Shown: piece after piece, positions 54,516 through 63,100 of the stretch
How the letters are laid out: each line of letters begins with the position of its first letter
How positions within the stretch are numbered: the first letter of the stretch is position 1
Source of the DNA: Campylobacter concisus
Lineage (GTDB): Bacteria > Campylobacterota > Campylobacteria > Campylobacterales > Campylobacteraceae
Direction: 5' to 3'
DNA length: 64,000 bases
Assembly: GCF_003048875.2 (NCBI RefSeq)
Contig: NZ_CP049264.1
Span: 744,001 to 808,000 of the forward strand
Position numbers and translations under genes: made by a program
The notes under the pieces: generated by a model
Told to the model about the DNA's origin: nothing
What the model saw: only the letters and a program-made list of their open reading frames with translations
The model's database searches: none

Positions 54516-55279
54516 GCGAACTAAAGAGCCTTTTAGACGCACACGTACTTAGCAAAAATACAAATTCGGGGCTATTTGACGCCCCAGATCCTCTTCAAGT
54601 AGCTACTAAATTTAAAGAGCCAAACATAGCACTCATTTGTGCGTTATTTGCCTATGGCAACGCAAAAATGATAGTGAAATTTCTAAATTCGCTTGAATTT
54701 AGACTGCTTGATGAGAGCGAGCAAAATATCAAGAAAAATCTATCAAATTTCAAGTACCGCTTTCAAAATGAAAATGATGTGAGAGAAATTTTCATCACGC
54801 TTTCACGCTTGAAAAAAGAGGCTAACATAGAAGAAATTTTGCGCCAAGGTCTGGCAAAAAACGGCGAGATGATAGAGGGCGTAAATGAGCTTATTAAATT
54901 TATTTATGGGCTAAATTCTTACCGCTCGGACGGATATGAGTTTTTCTTTGGCAAGAGTTTTGAGAGGGAGCCACAAAGTCCATATAAACGCTATAATATG
55001 TACCTTCGCTGGATGGTGCGAGATAGCGACATCGACCTTGGACTATTTAAAAATTTGCCAAAAGATAGACTTTTGATGCCACTTGATGTGCATACACATA
55101 GGGTTTCATTAAATTTAGGGCTTATAAATAGAAAGAGCTATGATTTTAAAGCGGTCATGGAGCTTACAAAAAAACTTAGAGAATTTGACGAGCTAGACCC
55201 GATAAAATACGACTTTGCACTTTACAGGATAGGGCAGAGCAAAGAGCTTGAAACTATCGTAAAAAATCTTAAAAAATAA
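54512..55279 (+). CDS. TIGR02757/DUF2400 family protein
   Basis: This 255-aa protein contains the family motifs: DPLQVATKFKEPNIALICALFAYGN near residue 25, LRWMVRDSDIDLGLFK (about residues 168-183) and PLDVHTHRVSLNLGL. These resemble the helix-hairpin-helix type of base-excision fold (endonuclease III/AlkA relatives), but catalytic residues are not assigned for this family. It overlaps flgK by 4 bp and follows the flagellar operon in C. jejuni too. The role is unknown and probably not flagellar. Confidence 0.85.
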   Translation: MSELKSLLDAHVLSKNTNSGLFDAPDPLQVATKFKEPNIALICALFAYGNAKMIVKFLNSLEFRLLDESEQNIKKNLSNFKYRFQNENDVREIFITLSRLKKEANIEEILRQGLAKNGEMIEGVNELIKFIYGLNSYRSDGYEFFFGKSFEREPQSPYKRYNMYLRWMVRDSDIDLGLFKNLPKDRLLMPLDVHTHRVSLNLGLINRKSYDFKAVMELTKKLREFDELDPIKYDFALYRIGQSKELETIVKNLKK

Positions 55280-55319
55280 AAATTATTGCTAAATTTTTAA
55301 ATTTAGGATAGACTTACCA

Positions 55320-55325
55320 TACAAT
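55320..55325 (+). promoter_or_regulatory. sodC -10 box
   Basis: TACAAT lies 20 bp before the sodC ATG, which has an AAGGAG ribosome site. Confidence 0.5.
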
Positions 55326-55345
55326 TTTATCCATAAGGAGCTTGT

Positions 55346-55882
55346 ATGAAAAAAATCGTTTTACTAAGTGCAGTTTTAGGAACTTTGCTTTTTGCTCACG
55401 ATGGTCATCACTTTGATCCAAAGGCTGGCGAGCATCTAGCCATACCTGTTAATGAGCTAAGCGAAAAGGGCGATAAGAGCGTTGGCGAAGTAGTAGCTGT
55501 TAAGACAAACTACGGTGTTGCATTTTTTCCAAATTTAAAAGGTCTTCCTGCAGGACTTCATGGCTTCCACGTTCATCAAAATGCCGATTGTGGCGCGACT
55601 GAAAAAGGTCTTGGTATGAAAGCAGGCGGCCACTGGGATCCAGCTGAGACAAAGATGCACTCATTTGCATGGGATGATAAGGGTCACAAAGGCGATCTAC
55701 CAGCGCTTTACGTAGATGCTGAGGGCAATGCAAACTACCCAGTGCTAGCTCCAAAGATAAAAAACCTTGACGAGCTAAAAGGTCACTCACTAATGGTTCA
55801 TGTCGGTGGCGACAACCACAGCGACCAGCCAAAAGCACTTGGCGGTGGCGGTGCTAGAATGCTTTGCGGCGTTATTAAGTAA
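55346..55882 (+). CDS. sodC: Periplasmic Cu/Zn superoxide dismutase
   Basis: SodC disposes of superoxide in the periplasm. The 178-aa protein has a signal peptide ([17 protein letters not shown]) and the metal motifs [10 protein letters not shown] (Cu-ligand histidines), GGHWDP (bridging and Zn ligands), and [14 protein letters not shown], with Cys58-like and C-terminal Cys that could form the disulfide. The residues needed for copper and zinc all look present. It is followed by a strong terminator. Confidence 0.95.
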   Translation: MKKIVLLSAVLGTLLFAHDGHHFDPKAGEHLAIPVNELSEKGDKSVGEVVAVKTNYGVAFFPNLKGLPAGLHGFHVHQNADCGATEKGLGMKAGGHWDPAETKMHSFAWDDKGHKGDLPALYVDAEGNANYPVLAPKIKNLDELKGHSLMVHVGGDNHSDQPKALGGGGARMLCGVIK

Positions 55883-55893
55883 TAAAGCCTCAC

Positions 55894-55930
55894 AAAAAGC
55901 CTTTAAATTTATATGTTTAAAGGCTTTTTT
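55894..55930 (+). terminator. sodC terminator
   Basis: A perfect 14-bp stem (55894-55907 AAAAAGCCTTTAAA; 55916-55929 TTTAAAGGCTTTTT) with an 8-nt loop and a built-in T6 run at the 3' side. Confidence 0.85.
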
Positions 55931-56026
55931 AAATTTAGCGCTCAAATTTAACCCCCGTTTCTAAGATGAAATTTCAAAATTTTAAACTACAATCCGCTTT
56001 TTAACTTAAATTTACAAAGAACAAAA

Positions 56027-56788
56027 ATGGAATTTGACCTACTTAGCTACTCTGTCTTTTTTGTCGCCGCGTTTTTGGGTGGTTTTATCGACGCGATCGC
56101 AGGAGGCGGCGGACTGATCACTTTGCCAGCCATCATGGCTATGGGCGTGCCACCTCATCTAGCCCTTGGCACAAACAAGCTTCAAGGCGTATTTGGCAGC
56201 TTCACGGCAACGCTAAATTTCACTAAAAAAGGGCTGATTAATTACAAAGAGTGCTTTGTTGGCATAGTTTTTACATTTATTGGAGCCCTCATCGGCGCAA
56301 CGCTCATCTTATTTTTAAATGCAAATTTCTTAAAAATAATCATCCCATTTTTGCTAATCGCCATCTTTATCTATACGCTTTTTATGCCAAAAATAGGCGA
56401 GAGCGACAGGGCTGCAAAGATGAATGAGAGGCTATTTTATGTCGTTTTTGGACTAATTCTTGGCTTTTATGATGGCTTTTTTGGCCCAGGAGCAGGATCA
56501 TTTTGGATGTTTGCGATGGTGGCACTTATCGGGCTAAATTTAAAAAAGGCGGTCGCTCACACGAAAGCTTTAAATTTTACCAGCAACATCGTAGCACTTG
56601 GCGTTTTTATAGCTGGCGGGCAGATACTTTGGCTAGTTGGCTTTTTGATGGCTGTGGGACAAATTTTAGGAGCATATTTTGGCTCAAATTTAGTCATCAA
56701 AAAAGAGGTTAAATTTATTAGAACGATGTTTTTGATAGTTGTCGCAGCGACCATTTGCAAACTACTTTTTGACTACTTCAAAGCTTAA
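56027..56788 (+). CDS. TSUP-family (TauE/SafE) anion permease
   Basis: This 253-aa membrane protein has about eight helices and the TauE/SafE hallmarks: GFIDAIAGGGGLITLPA near residue 20, LALGTNKLQGVFGSFTATLNF and GFYDGFFGPGAGSFWMFAM in the second repeat. The family moves sulfite, organosulfonates or related anions across the inner membrane; the substrate is not readable here. It is monocistronic, with a TACAAT-like box 34 bp upstream. Confidence 0.88.
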   Translation: MEFDLLSYSVFFVAAFLGGFIDAIAGGGGLITLPAIMAMGVPPHLALGTNKLQGVFGSFTATLNFTKKGLINYKECFVGIVFTFIGALIGATLILFLNANFLKIIIPFLLIAIFIYTLFMPKIGESDRAAKMNERLFYVVFGLILGFYDGFFGPGAGSFWMFAMVALIGLNLKKAVAHTKALNFTSNIVALGVFIAGGQILWLVGFLMAVGQILGAYFGSNLVIKKEVKFIRTMFLIVVAATICKLLFDYFKA

Positions 56789-56817
56789 AATTAAAAATGT
56801 TTTAACAATAATTTTGT

Positions 56818-56823
56818 TACAAT
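56818..56823 (+). promoter_or_regulatory. atpB -10 box
   Basis: TACAAT preceded by TGT (extended -10), 30 bp before the atpB ATG. Confidence 0.55.
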
Positions 56824-56853
56824 CACGCAAAATTCTAAATCTAAGGTAAATCA

Positions 56854-57537
56854 ATGAAAGATTTGTTTCTATTCTCAAATTTGCTAAACCATTCACATGC
56901 CTTTGTCTATGCGTTTCACTTTTGCCTTGTAGCTTTGATCATCCTCATCGTTGCTTACATCGCAAGGAGTAAAATGCAGCTTGTGCCAAGAGGCCTTCAA
57001 AACATAGTTGAGGCTTATTTAGAGGGTGTTATCTCTATGGGCAAGGATACTTTAGGTAGCGAAAAGCTAGCTAGAAAATACCTTCCACTTGTCGCAACTA
57101 TCGGCTTTATCGTATTTTTCTCAAACGTTATCGGTATCATCCCTGGCTTTGAGTCACCAAGCTCAAGCTTAAATTTAACTCTAGTTTTGGCTTTGGTTGT
57201 ATTTATTTACTACAACTTTGAGGGCATTAGAGAAAATGGCTTTTTCAAATACTTTGGACACTTCATGGGACCAAACAAATTTCTAGCTCCGATAATGTTT
57301 CCAGTTGAAGTCATCTCACATCTTTCACGTGTAGTTTCGCTATCTTTCCGTCTTTTTGGTAACATCAAGGGCGATGACTTGTTCTTACTTGCGATGCTTA
57401 CACTTGCACCTTGGTTTGCTCCACTTCCAGCCTTTGCACTTCTAACACTTATGGCTGTTTTGCAAACATTTATCTTCATGATGCTAACTTACGTTTATCT
57501 AGCTGGCGCAGTCGCTATTAGCGAGCACGAGCATTAA
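56854..57537 (+). CDS. atpB: F0F1 ATP synthase subunit a
   Basis: Subunit a forms the proton half-channels beside the c-ring. The 227-aa protein has five to six membrane helices. The essential arginine is in [15 protein letters not shown], and the second half-channel region includes [24 protein letters not shown]. It is short, as in other Campylobacter. It stands alone, away from the main atp genes, an arrangement known in the genus. A terminator follows. Confidence 0.95.
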   Translation: MKDLFLFSNLLNHSHAFVYAFHFCLVALIILIVAYIARSKMQLVPRGLQNIVEAYLEGVISMGKDTLGSEKLARKYLPLVATIGFIVFFSNVIGIIPGFESPSSSLNLTLVLALVVFIYYNFEGIRENGFFKYFGHFMGPNKFLAPIMFPVEVISHLSRVVSLSFRLFGNIKGDDLFLLAMLTLAPWFAPLPAFALLTLMAVLQTFIFMMLTYVYLAGAVAISEHEH

Positions 57538-57542
57538 AATTT

Positions 57543-57576
57543 AAAGCCATATTTTTATATGGCTTTTCTCTTTTTA
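57543..57576 (+). terminator. atpB terminator
   Basis: A perfect 10-bp stem AAAGCCATAT / ATATGGCTTT (57543-57552, 57557-57566) with a TTTT loop, followed by TCTCTTTTT. Confidence 0.8.
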
Positions 57577-57701
57577 AATTTATTCTCCAAAAACCTTTTT
57601 AACCTATATAAATATATCACCAAAGCTCCCCTTTAGATATTTTAAAAGAAAGTATCGCTAAAATACGCACTAAAAATTTGCATAAATTTAAAGGTAAAAA
57701 T

Positions 57702-59123
57702 ATGTTTGAAGTCGTTATCGGTTTAGAAGTCCATACTCAGCTTAATACAAAAACTAAAATTTTTTGCTCTTGCTCTACTAGCTTTGGCGACGAAGCGAAT
57801 ACTCACGTTTGTCCGACCTGCCTAGCTCTACCTGGAGCGCTACCTGTGCTAAATAAAGAGGCGGTCAAAAAGGCGATCAGCTTTGGCACGGCGATAAACG
57901 CTAAGATAAATAAAAAATCAGTCTTTAATAGAAAAAACTACTTCTACCCAGACCTTCCAAAGGCCTATCAAATTTCACAGTTTGAGATACCTATCGTGGA
58001 AGGTGGCGAGCTCATCATCGACGTAAACGGCACTAAAAAACGCATCGGCGTAACTAGAGCACACCTTGAAGAGGACGCTGGCAAGAACATCCACGAAGAA
58101 AACGAGAGCTTAGTCGATCTAAACAGGGCCGGCACGCCGCTTCTTGAGATAGTTAGCGAGCCAGACCTTAGAAGTAGCGACGAGGCGGTGGCTTATCTTA
58201 AAAAACTACACTCGATCCTTCGCTTTTTAAACATCAGCGACGCAAATATGCAAGAAGGTAGCTTCCGCTGCGACGCAAACGTTTCTATCCGTCCAAAAGG
58301 CGATACCAAGCTTTACACAAGGGTTGAGATAAAAAACCTAAATTCATTTAAATTTATCCAAAAAGCGATCGACTACGAAGTAGAACGCCAAAGTGCAGCG
58401 TGGGAAGATGGCAAATATGACGAAGAGGTCTATCAAGAGACAAGGCTGTTTGACACGACAAATTTAGTGACAAGATCGATGCGTGGCAAAGAGGATAGCG
58501 CGGAGTACAGGTACTTTCCTGACCCTGACTTGCTCCCTGTTGAAGTGCCAGAAGAGATGTATAACGAAGCTATAAAAATCCCAGAGCTTGCCGAGCAAAA
58601 GGTCGCAAGATATGTTAGCGAGCTAGGCGTAAAAGAGAGTGATGCTTTAAATTTAACCCAAAGCGTTGAGATGGCTAGATATTTTGAAGAGCTGATCGCT
58701 GCTGGAATTCAGCCAAAGCTTGCTACTACATGGCTCATAGTCGAGCTTCTTGGTCGCTTAAATAACGGCGTAACGATCGAGACAAGCCCAGTTAGCAGCG
58801 CCAAGATGATAAATTTACTAAAACGTATAGAAGATGGCACGATAAGCGGCAAGGCTGCAAAAGAGGTGCTAGACTATCTAATGGAGCATGATGCGGACGT
58901 CGATAGCGTCATCGAAAAGCTTGGCTTAAAACAAGTGAGCGACGACTCAGCGATCATCGCGATCATAGATCAAATTTTAGCTGCAAACGCCGACAAAGTC
59001 GAAGAGTATAAAAACGGCAAAGATAAGATGTTTGGATTTTTTGTCGGTCAGGTGATGAAAGAGGGCAAGGGTGCGTTTAACCCAGGCAAGGTCAATGAGC
59101 TTTTAAAGGCCAAAATAGGCTAA
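57702..59123 (+). CDS. gatB: Aspartyl/glutamyl-tRNA amidotransferase subunit B
   Basis: GatB activates misacylated Glu-tRNA-Gln and Asp-tRNA-Asn for amidation within GatCAB. The 473-aa protein starts with [22 protein letters not shown], contains the CXXC-type zinc positions ([19 protein letters not shown]), and [16 protein letters not shown] and HLEEDAGK for kinase activity. The tail is the YqeY-like tRNA-binding domain. I start at ATG 57702 with AAGG upstream; an in-frame longer reading from 57678 adds an unconserved 8 residues. gatA and gatC are elsewhere. gpsA follows. Confidence 0.95.
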   Translation: MFEVVIGLEVHTQLNTKTKIFCSCSTSFGDEANTHVCPTCLALPGALPVLNKEAVKKAISFGTAINAKINKKSVFNRKNYFYPDLPKAYQISQFEIPIVEGGELIIDVNGTKKRIGVTRAHLEEDAGKNIHEENESLVDLNRAGTPLLEIVSEPDLRSSDEAVAYLKKLHSILRFLNISDANMQEGSFRCDANVSIRPKGDTKLYTRVEIKNLNSFKFIQKAIDYEVERQSAAWEDGKYDEEVYQETRLFDTTNLVTRSMRGKEDSAEYRYFPDPDLLPVEVPEEMYNEAIKIPELAEQKVARYVSELGVKESDALNLTQSVEMARYFEELIAAGIQPKLATTWLIVELLGRLNNGVTIETSPVSSAKMINLLKRIEDGTISGKAAKEVLDYLMEHDADVDSVIEKLGLKQVSDDSAIIAIIDQILAANADKVEEYKNGKDKMFGFFVGQVMKEGKGAFNPGKVNELLKAKIG

Positions 59124-59135
59124 AAAAGGGCTAAA

Positions 59136-60026
59136 ATGAGCATAGCAGTCATCGGAGCTGGCAAGTGGGGCAGTGCGCTTTTTCACGCATTTAGTGAAAA
59201 TAACGAGTGCGTCATCAGCTCAAGAACGCCAAGAGAGATGCCAAATTTTGTAAGCTTAGATGAAGCTTTGGAGTGCGAATACCTAGTCTGCACGATCCCA
59301 ACGCAAGCTACAAATTTATGGTTAAAGCAAAACTACAAAAACAAAGGTCAAAAGATCCTAGTCGCCAGCAAGGGCATAGACACGGCAAATCTTAAATTTC
59401 TAAATGAAATTTATGAAGACTTTGTTGATAGAGAAAATTTGGCCTTTCTTTCTGGGCCGACCTTTGCAAAAGAGATCATGCAAAAGCTACCTTGCGCCTT
59501 GGTGGTAAATTCTAAAAACCAAAATTTATCTTTAAAATTTGCTTCATTTTTCCCAAGCTATATGAAGGCCTACACATCTGATGACGTGATCGGTGCTGAG
59601 GTGTGCGGAGCCTATAAAAACGTGATCGCCATAGCTGGTGGCATCTGCGACGGTCTTGGTCTTGGTAACAACGCAAGGGCGAGCCTCATTTCTCGTGGGC
59701 TTGTCGAGATGGCTAGATTTGGCAAATTTTTTGGCGCAAAAGACGAGACATTTATGGGGCTAAGCGGTGCGGGCGATCTTTTCTTGACTGCTTCATCGAT
59801 ACTTTCACGCAACTACCGTGTAGGTCTTGGCATCGCAAGGCACGAGAGATTAGAGAAAATTTTAAATGAGCTTGGCGAGGTGGCAGAGGGTGTGGATACT
59901 GCAAGGGCCATTAGCAAGATCGCTAAAGAAAAGGGCATATATGTGCCTATTGCTAGTGAGGTTGAAAACATGCTAAATGGCAAAGATGTTTTTGAGAGCG
60001 TAAAATCGCTTTTAGGAAGAAGATGA
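59136..60026 (+). CDS. gpsA: Glycerol-3-phosphate dehydrogenase (NAD(P)+)
   Basis: GpsA makes glycerol 3-phosphate for phospholipid synthesis from dihydroxyacetone phosphate. The 296-aa protein has the NAD motif AVIGAGKWGSALF at the N-terminus, KGID and FLSGPTFAKEI, and the catalytic lysine in GAYKNVIAIAGGICDGLGLGNNARA. It is 12 bp downstream of gatB; nagZ overlaps its stop by 4 bp, as in C. jejuni gatB-gpsA order. Confidence 0.95.
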   Translation: MSIAVIGAGKWGSALFHAFSENNECVISSRTPREMPNFVSLDEALECEYLVCTIPTQATNLWLKQNYKNKGQKILVASKGIDTANLKFLNEIYEDFVDRENLAFLSGPTFAKEIMQKLPCALVVNSKNQNLSLKFASFFPSYMKAYTSDDVIGAEVCGAYKNVIAIAGGICDGLGLGNNARASLISRGLVEMARFGKFFGAKDETFMGLSGAGDLFLTASSILSRNYRVGLGIARHERLEKILNELGEVAEGVDTARAISKIAKEKGIYVPIASEVENMLNGKDVFESVKSLLGRR

Positions 60027-61078
60027 GAGCTTTTAAATTTATACTTTTTGTGACTATTTTTGCTTTGGGGCTAAACGGCGCTGAGGTGAGCCTAAGAGCC
60101 AAGGTCTCGCAGATGATAATGGTTGGCTTTAACGGAGCTAGCACAAAAGACGCTGCGTTTCGCGCTATGCTAAGCGACGCTGGGTACGAGAGATTTGGCG
60201 GTGTGATGCTACTTGGCAGAAATGTCACTAGCAAAGCCCAGCTAAAAGCTAGCATAAAGGCTATCAAAGAGAAAAGTCCTAAAATTTTTATCGCTATAGA
60301 TGAAGAGGGCGGCAATGTAAGCCGCATGAAGGATAAGAGCTTTGATGGCCCATATCCTAGTGCACACGAGGTCGCAAGCACGCTTGATATCAAAAGCGCA
60401 TACGATCTCTACTCAAAAATGGCTATAAATTTAAAAGAGTGTGGCATAAATTTAAATTTCGCCCCAGTGGTTGATCTGCACGACGAAAACTCGCCGATCA
60501 TCGCCGCTAAGCAAAGGGCGTTTAGCGAGTATGCGAGCAAGGTGGTGATCTACGCTGATGCTTTTATGGACGCATTTAAAGAGCAGGGCATCCTAACGAC
60601 ACTTAAGCACTTCCCAGGACATGGCAGCTCAAAAGAGGACTCACATAAAAATAAGAGCGAGGTCACGCTAAGCAAAGACGCGTTACTGCCATACAAAGAC
60701 GCTATAAGCACAGGTAGAGCGCAGATCATCATGGTCGGACATCTTTTTGTAAAGGGCATCGACGAGGACAATCCAGCCACACTTTCTAAAAAAATAATAA
60801 CCGACCTCTTGCGAAATGAGCTTAAATTTAATGGCGTAGTCATCAGCGATGATATGCTAATGAAAGGCGTTGGCGACGAAGCTTTAGCGCAAAAAGTGGT
60901 GAAATTTATAAACGCTGGTGGCGACATCTTGCTCTTTAGCGAGTTTAAGATAAATAACCAAAGAACGGCTGATCTTATCACTCAGATCATAATTGATGCT
61001 GTAAATGAGAAAAGGATTAGCAAAGAGCGAATCGACGCATCATACAAGAGGATAATGGCTCTAAAAGCGAAACTTTAA
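60023..61078 (+). CDS. nagZ: Exported NagZ-type glycoside hydrolase family 3 (beta-N-acetylhexosaminidase)
   Basis: This GH3 hydrolase probably removes N-acetylglucosamine from cell-wall fragments. The 351-aa protein has the NagZ signature KHFPGHG-x4-DSH with catalytic His208, and the nucleophile Asp in GVVISDDML (residue about 276). A signal peptide (MRAFKFILFVTIFALGLNGA) is present. E. coli NagZ is cytoplasmic, so export here implies a periplasmic activity on intact or soluble muropeptides. The start overlaps the gpsA stop. It is convergent with mcrC. Confidence 0.88.
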   Translation: MRAFKFILFVTIFALGLNGAEVSLRAKVSQMIMVGFNGASTKDAAFRAMLSDAGYERFGGVMLLGRNVTSKAQLKASIKAIKEKSPKIFIAIDEEGGNVSRMKDKSFDGPYPSAHEVASTLDIKSAYDLYSKMAINLKECGINLNFAPVVDLHDENSPIIAAKQRAFSEYASKVVIYADAFMDAFKEQGILTTLKHFPGHGSSKEDSHKNKSEVTLSKDALLPYKDAISTGRAQIIMVGHLFVKGIDEDNPATLSKKIITDLLRNELKFNGVVISDDMLMKGVGDEALAQKVVKFINAGGDILLFSEFKINNQRTADLITQIIIDAVNEKRISKERIDASYKRIMALKAKL

Positions 61079-61095
61079 ATTTGGCTTTTAGAAAG

Positions 61096-62286
61096 TTACG
61101 CTAGTAAATTTGCGTTATTTTCGTCTTTTTCAAGATCAAAATATAAAATTTCAAGCCACATTTCATCGTCGTATCCAAACTTCATAAACTCTTGTTTTAT
61201 GCCCTCTATCTTTGGATAGATGAGGTATAGCTTGTCACACTCGTGTTTTTTGCCGTAAGCATATAGTTGATATAGGTCGGCTTGTGAGATATCGTCTTTT
61301 AACTTTATGATCTTCCATTTTGTGTCGGCTATAAATTTATTTTTTAAAAATATATCAGGTCTTAGTTTAAAACTCTTTGGATCTTCAACGAGGTGTTTTT
61401 CTGAGTGTTGTAATATAGTGCCTGAAAAGCTTTTCTTTATAAAATTTCCAACATAGCTTTCAAAGAGTGCATTCATATCAAATAGCAAGGCAAAGCCTAG
61501 ATCATCGCCTTTGTGCGGTGTAAAAGTGTTGCCAAACAAAAATATCTTGCACCATAAAAGAGTTTGTTCGTAGTGCTTTACTTGGCGGTTTATGACAAGC
61601 TTTGCAAAGAAATTTTTATAATCCTCACACTCCAAAACCTCATCAAATATAAATAAAAGCTCGCGTATTTTTTGCTGATTTTTACTAGAATTTGACTTTT
61701 TGTATAGAAATTTAAGTGTTGTTTTTATGATCCTATTTATCTTTATATCGCTTAAAAATTCGCTGTATCCTACGTAAAACCGCTCTTTGTGGATGCTATT
61801 TCTTTTTATCTGCTCGTTTATGTTTAGCTTTCCTTTTAGGAAATTCAGGTTCTCCTCTAGCGCCACATAGTCGCTTTTTATCCCCTTTTTTACAAGAGCT
61901 TCAAGCTCGCATAAAAACATAGAGATGAAAATTTCCAAAAGCGGTAAATTTTGTGTTTTTAAACTGGCTAAATTTGAGCTTTTAAATGGGAATTTTTTTA
62001 GCGTCTTTAGCATCTTTATAAAAACCGCTTTCGATCTTTCGGAGTCGTTTTTGTCTGCTATTTTTGGCAAAATTTCTATCGTTAGACCACTTTTTGTCTG
62101 CAAGACGCCGACATAGTTTCTAGCTTGTATAAATTTCCCGCCAACCCCGCTTGCTATCCTTAAAAAAGGTGCATTTTCATCGCTATTTTTAAGGATAAAA
62201 TTTTCTATATCGCCAAAGTCTTTTTTGCATATATCGTGCTGATATATGCGCTCAAACTCAGTTATCGTTATCTGACTTTGTTGCAT
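61096..62286 (-). CDS. mcrC: McrC-type nuclease subunit of a modification-dependent restriction system
   Basis: McrC supplies the nuclease to McrB rings. The 396-aa protein has an N-terminal region (residues 1-110) that binds McrB in related systems. The PD-(D/E)xK nuclease core near residue 315 is LRPDIFLKNKFIADTKWK. The C-terminal part (YQLYAYGKKHECDKLYLIYP) is the typical end of this nuclease fold. The catalytic Asp and Lys look intact. It overlaps the end of mcrB by 29 bp, so it is co-transcribed. AT content and codon use are higher than in the neighbouring housekeeping genes, suggesting acquisition. Confidence 0.88.
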   Translation of the reverse strand: MQQSQITITEFERIYQHDICKKDFGDIENFILKNSDENAPFLRIASGVGGKFIQARNYVGVLQTKSGLTIEILPKIADKNDSERSKAVFIKMLKTLKKFPFKSSNLASLKTQNLPLLEIFISMFLCELEALVKKGIKSDYVALEENLNFLKGKLNINEQIKRNSIHKERFYVGYSEFLSDIKINRIIKTTLKFLYKKSNSSKNQQKIRELLFIFDEVLECEDYKNFFAKLVINRQVKHYEQTLLWCKIFLFGNTFTPHKGDDLGFALLFDMNALFESYVGNFIKKSFSGTILQHSEKHLVEDPKSFKLRPDIFLKNKFIADTKWKIIKLKDDISQADLYQLYAYGKKHECDKLYLIYPKIEGIKQEFMKFGYDDEMWLEILYFDLEKDENNANLLA

Positions 62287-63076
62287 TTTTATAAATTTCT
62301 ATGTAGCTTTGCGGATTGTTAAAGGCTTCACTATTTATCTCGTATAAAATCTTATCGTCTATATAGTCGATTTTTCCTCTAAATAGTCTTTCTGCTGCCA
62401 TATTTCTCTTGATTTTAACAAGCTGTAAATTTTCATCTTTTTGACTATCGCCTAGAACCAGCCTAATCTTCTCCCAGTCGTCGTAAAAATACTCTTGCAG
62501 TAGCGGTAAAATTTTATTTTTAAAGACATTTGCAAGCGTTTTGATGTCTGTCACGCCCATAAAATAAGCATGTCCTATCGTGTGATCTCTGTCGTAAAGA
62601 TACTCTATACGATCGTTTATCGTTTTTAGCATTTCGCCTATATTTATGCCTTCGATATTTATTTTGTTTAGGTTGTCATATTCTGGCATCATCTCCACAA
62701 ACTCAAACCTTCTTCTAAGAGCCGTATCCATAAGAGCTATGCTGCGATCCGCTGTATTCATCGTGCCTATTACGTATAAATTTGACGGCACTCCAAATTT
62801 CTCTTTTGAGTATAGCAGCTCGACCATTATCTCATCATCTGCCCCGAGCCTTTTTGACGGTTCTATAAGAGTTATGAGGTCACCAAAAATTTTAGATATA
62901 TTTCCGCGATTGATCTCGTCGATGATTAGGATGTAATTTTTTTCAATTTTTTGACTATCTTTTGTAAAAATTTGTTTAAACTCGTCTATTTTTAGATTAT
63001 ATTTTATGTTATAAATACTCATTTGCGAGAATTGTTTGTATAAAAATTTATCATAATCAATCGGCTCATCTGGCAC
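62258..63076 (-). CDS. mcrB: McrB C-terminal part (Walker B, sensors), downstream of an in-frame stop
   Basis: This is the second part of a broken mcrB. It contains Walker B YILIIDEINRGNISKIFGDLITLIEP, the McrB sensor block VIGTMNTADRSIALMDTALRRRF, and HTIGHAYFM near the C-terminal region. The possible start is GTG 63076; the same frame is open further upstream to the TAA at 63101-63103 (encoding ARSVEWIFVP between). Alone it lacks the Walker A motif and so could not bind GTP. It may be unexpressed, or reinitiated after the stop. It overlaps mcrC by 29 bp. Confidence 0.85.
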   Translation of the reverse strand: MPDEPIDYDKFLYKQFSQMSIYNIKYNLKIDEFKQIFTKDSQKIEKNYILIIDEINRGNISKIFGDLITLIEPSKRLGADDEIMVELLYSKEKFGVPSNLYVIGTMNTADRSIALMDTALRRRFEFVEMMPEYDNLNKINIEGINIGEMLKTINDRIEYLYDRDHTIGHAYFMGVTDIKTLANVFKNKILPLLQEYFYDDWEKIRLVLGDSQKDENLQLVKIKRNMAAERLFRGKIDYIDDKILYEINSEAFNNPQSYIEIYKNATKSDNDN

Positions 63077-63100
63077 AAAAATCCACTCAACGCTTCTGGC

